Below are positions 63,576-64,000 of a stretch of 64,000 nt of DNA, in pieces (the first letter of the stretch is position 1; each line of letters begins with the position of its first letter). The notes below the pieces were generated by a model. The model saw only the letters and a program-made list of their open reading frames with translations. It ran no database searches and was not told the origin of the DNA. Position numbers and translations under genes: made by a program. The stretch spans positions 1 to 64,000 of the forward strand of contig DHGC01000025.1 in assembly GCA_002402585.1 (NCBI GenBank). The letters run 5' to 3'. This DNA comes from Erysipelotrichaceae bacterium UBA4808. Lineage in GTDB: Bacteria > Bacillota_I > Bacilli_A > Erysipelotrichales > Erysipelotrichaceae.

Positions 63576-64000
63576 TTATTGTCTCCTTCTTTGAGCCAAA
63601 AGCTGTAATGCAAGCTTCAATATAACATCGACACTCTCATTGCTCGATTTCTCAAGTTCCTTAAGTAAAGGTGTTAATTCATTTTGTTTGTATCCGAGAG
63701 CCTTTAATGCCTCCAGTGCTTCTTGAACAGATCTTGACCCCTTCACTTCTTCATTACGTATGGAGATAAGTTTTCCCTTAAGATCCAAGATGATTTGTGA
63801 AGCCGTCTTTGCACCGATGCCAGGTAAGCGTTTGAGATAATCCAAATCCGCATTTTCAATCGCCAAAACCAGTTGTTCAAAACGTGAAGCCGCAAAGATC
63901 GCGTTCGCTGTCTTACAACCAACGCCTTTGACACTGATCAGCTTTAAGAAGAACTCATATTCCTGCAAATTCAAGAATCCATAAAGACTGTGTTCATCCT
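63576..64000 (-). CDS. ruvA: Holliday junction DNA helicase subunit RuvA (5' end beyond window)
   Basis: Junction-binding partner of RuvB. The reading frame is open to the window edge ([17 protein letters not shown]...), so the N-terminal OB domain is cut off. Visible are the helix-hairpin-helix pairs ([28 protein letters not shown]) and the C-terminal RuvB-contact domain ([19 protein letters not shown]). A coding start is outside this window. Confidence 0.93.
   Translation of the reverse strand, partial: DEHSLYGFLNLQEYEFFLKLISVKGVGCKTANAIFAASRFEQLVLAIENADLDYLKRLPGIGAKTASQIILDLKGKLISIRNEEVKGSRSVQEALEALKALGYKQNELTPLLKELEKSSNESVDVILKLALQLLAQRRRQ

Noticed and set aside
1..64000. tRNA, rRNA and CRISPR arrays
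   Set aside because: Scanning the intergenic gaps by eye found no cloverleaf, rRNA signature or regular repeat-spacer pattern; nearly all gaps over 100 bases are explained by promoters, riboswitches, the T-box or terminators.

Overview
The window looks like chromosomal core DNA of a low-GC Gram-positive bacterium (Bacillota). The order ybeY-dgkA-cdd-era-recO-glyS-dnaG-rpoD-trmK, a PolC-type replicative polymerase, single-chain GlyS, YlxR/YlxQ between nusA and infB, FakA with its Asp23-family partner, a T-box leader and a full comG operon all point that way. The compact IF-2, long-tailed NusA and enlarged sigma factor suggest the Erysipelotrichia or a relative; this placement is inference, since no rRNA or other marker is present. 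No tRNA, rRNA, insertion sequence, prophage, plasmid origin or CRISPR array was seen. Nearly all DNA is coding, and most genes overlap or nearly abut.

Layout. 1-8.3 kb (+): ribosome maturation, lipid carrier recycling, pyrimidine salvage, Era, RecO, GlyS, primase, major sigma factor and TrmK. 8.3-14.7 kb: ispH (-), a DEAD-box helicase (+), ispG (-), then a class B penicillin-binding protein, rpmG and an MBL-fold hydrolase (+). 14.7-18.6 kb (+): comGA to a comGG-like gene, then efp. 18.6-24.2 kb (+): FMN riboswitch with ribU, an unknown tail-anchored protein, cmk, der, gpsA, hup and a membrane zinc peptidase. 24.2-26.1 kb (+): two unknown membrane/secreted proteins, the only accessory-looking locus. 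26.1-34.9 kb (-): deoB-xerD-recN and dxs-ispA-xseB-xseA-nusB-asp23. 34.9-37.4 kb (-): a polar amino-acid ABC importer behind a T-box. 37.4-39.2 kb (-): ribF and truB. 39.2-43.4 kb (+): a TtcA-like PP-loop protein, a lysine-riboswitch-controlled ABC importer and a radical SAM/SPASM protein. 43.4-58.7 kb (-): asp23-fakA-recG-rnc-gltD-like-polC, then rimP-nusA-ylxR-ylxQ-infB-rbfA. 58.7-64 kb: murG-murB-divIB (-), a HAD hydrolase (+), rhodanese and ruvA-ruvB (-).

How it works together. The cell makes isoprenoids by the MEP route (dxs, ispG, ispH, ispA here), feeding the undecaprenyl carrier recycled by DgkA and used by MurG and the PBP. Transport is under RNA control: FMN for riboflavin uptake, lysine for one ABC importer and an uncharged tRNA for its paralogue. 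Genes for transcription, replication, recombination and translation make up most of the rest.

Most worth a second look: a ~150-residue insertion in the housekeeping sigma factor; an EF-P whose modified tip lysine is methionine; several first-of-operon genes whose -10 element lies only 4-9 bases before the start codon with no Shine-Dalgarno (possible leaderless mRNAs); a comGE with no usable start codon near its prepilin signal; and the unknown pair at 24.2-26.1 kb.
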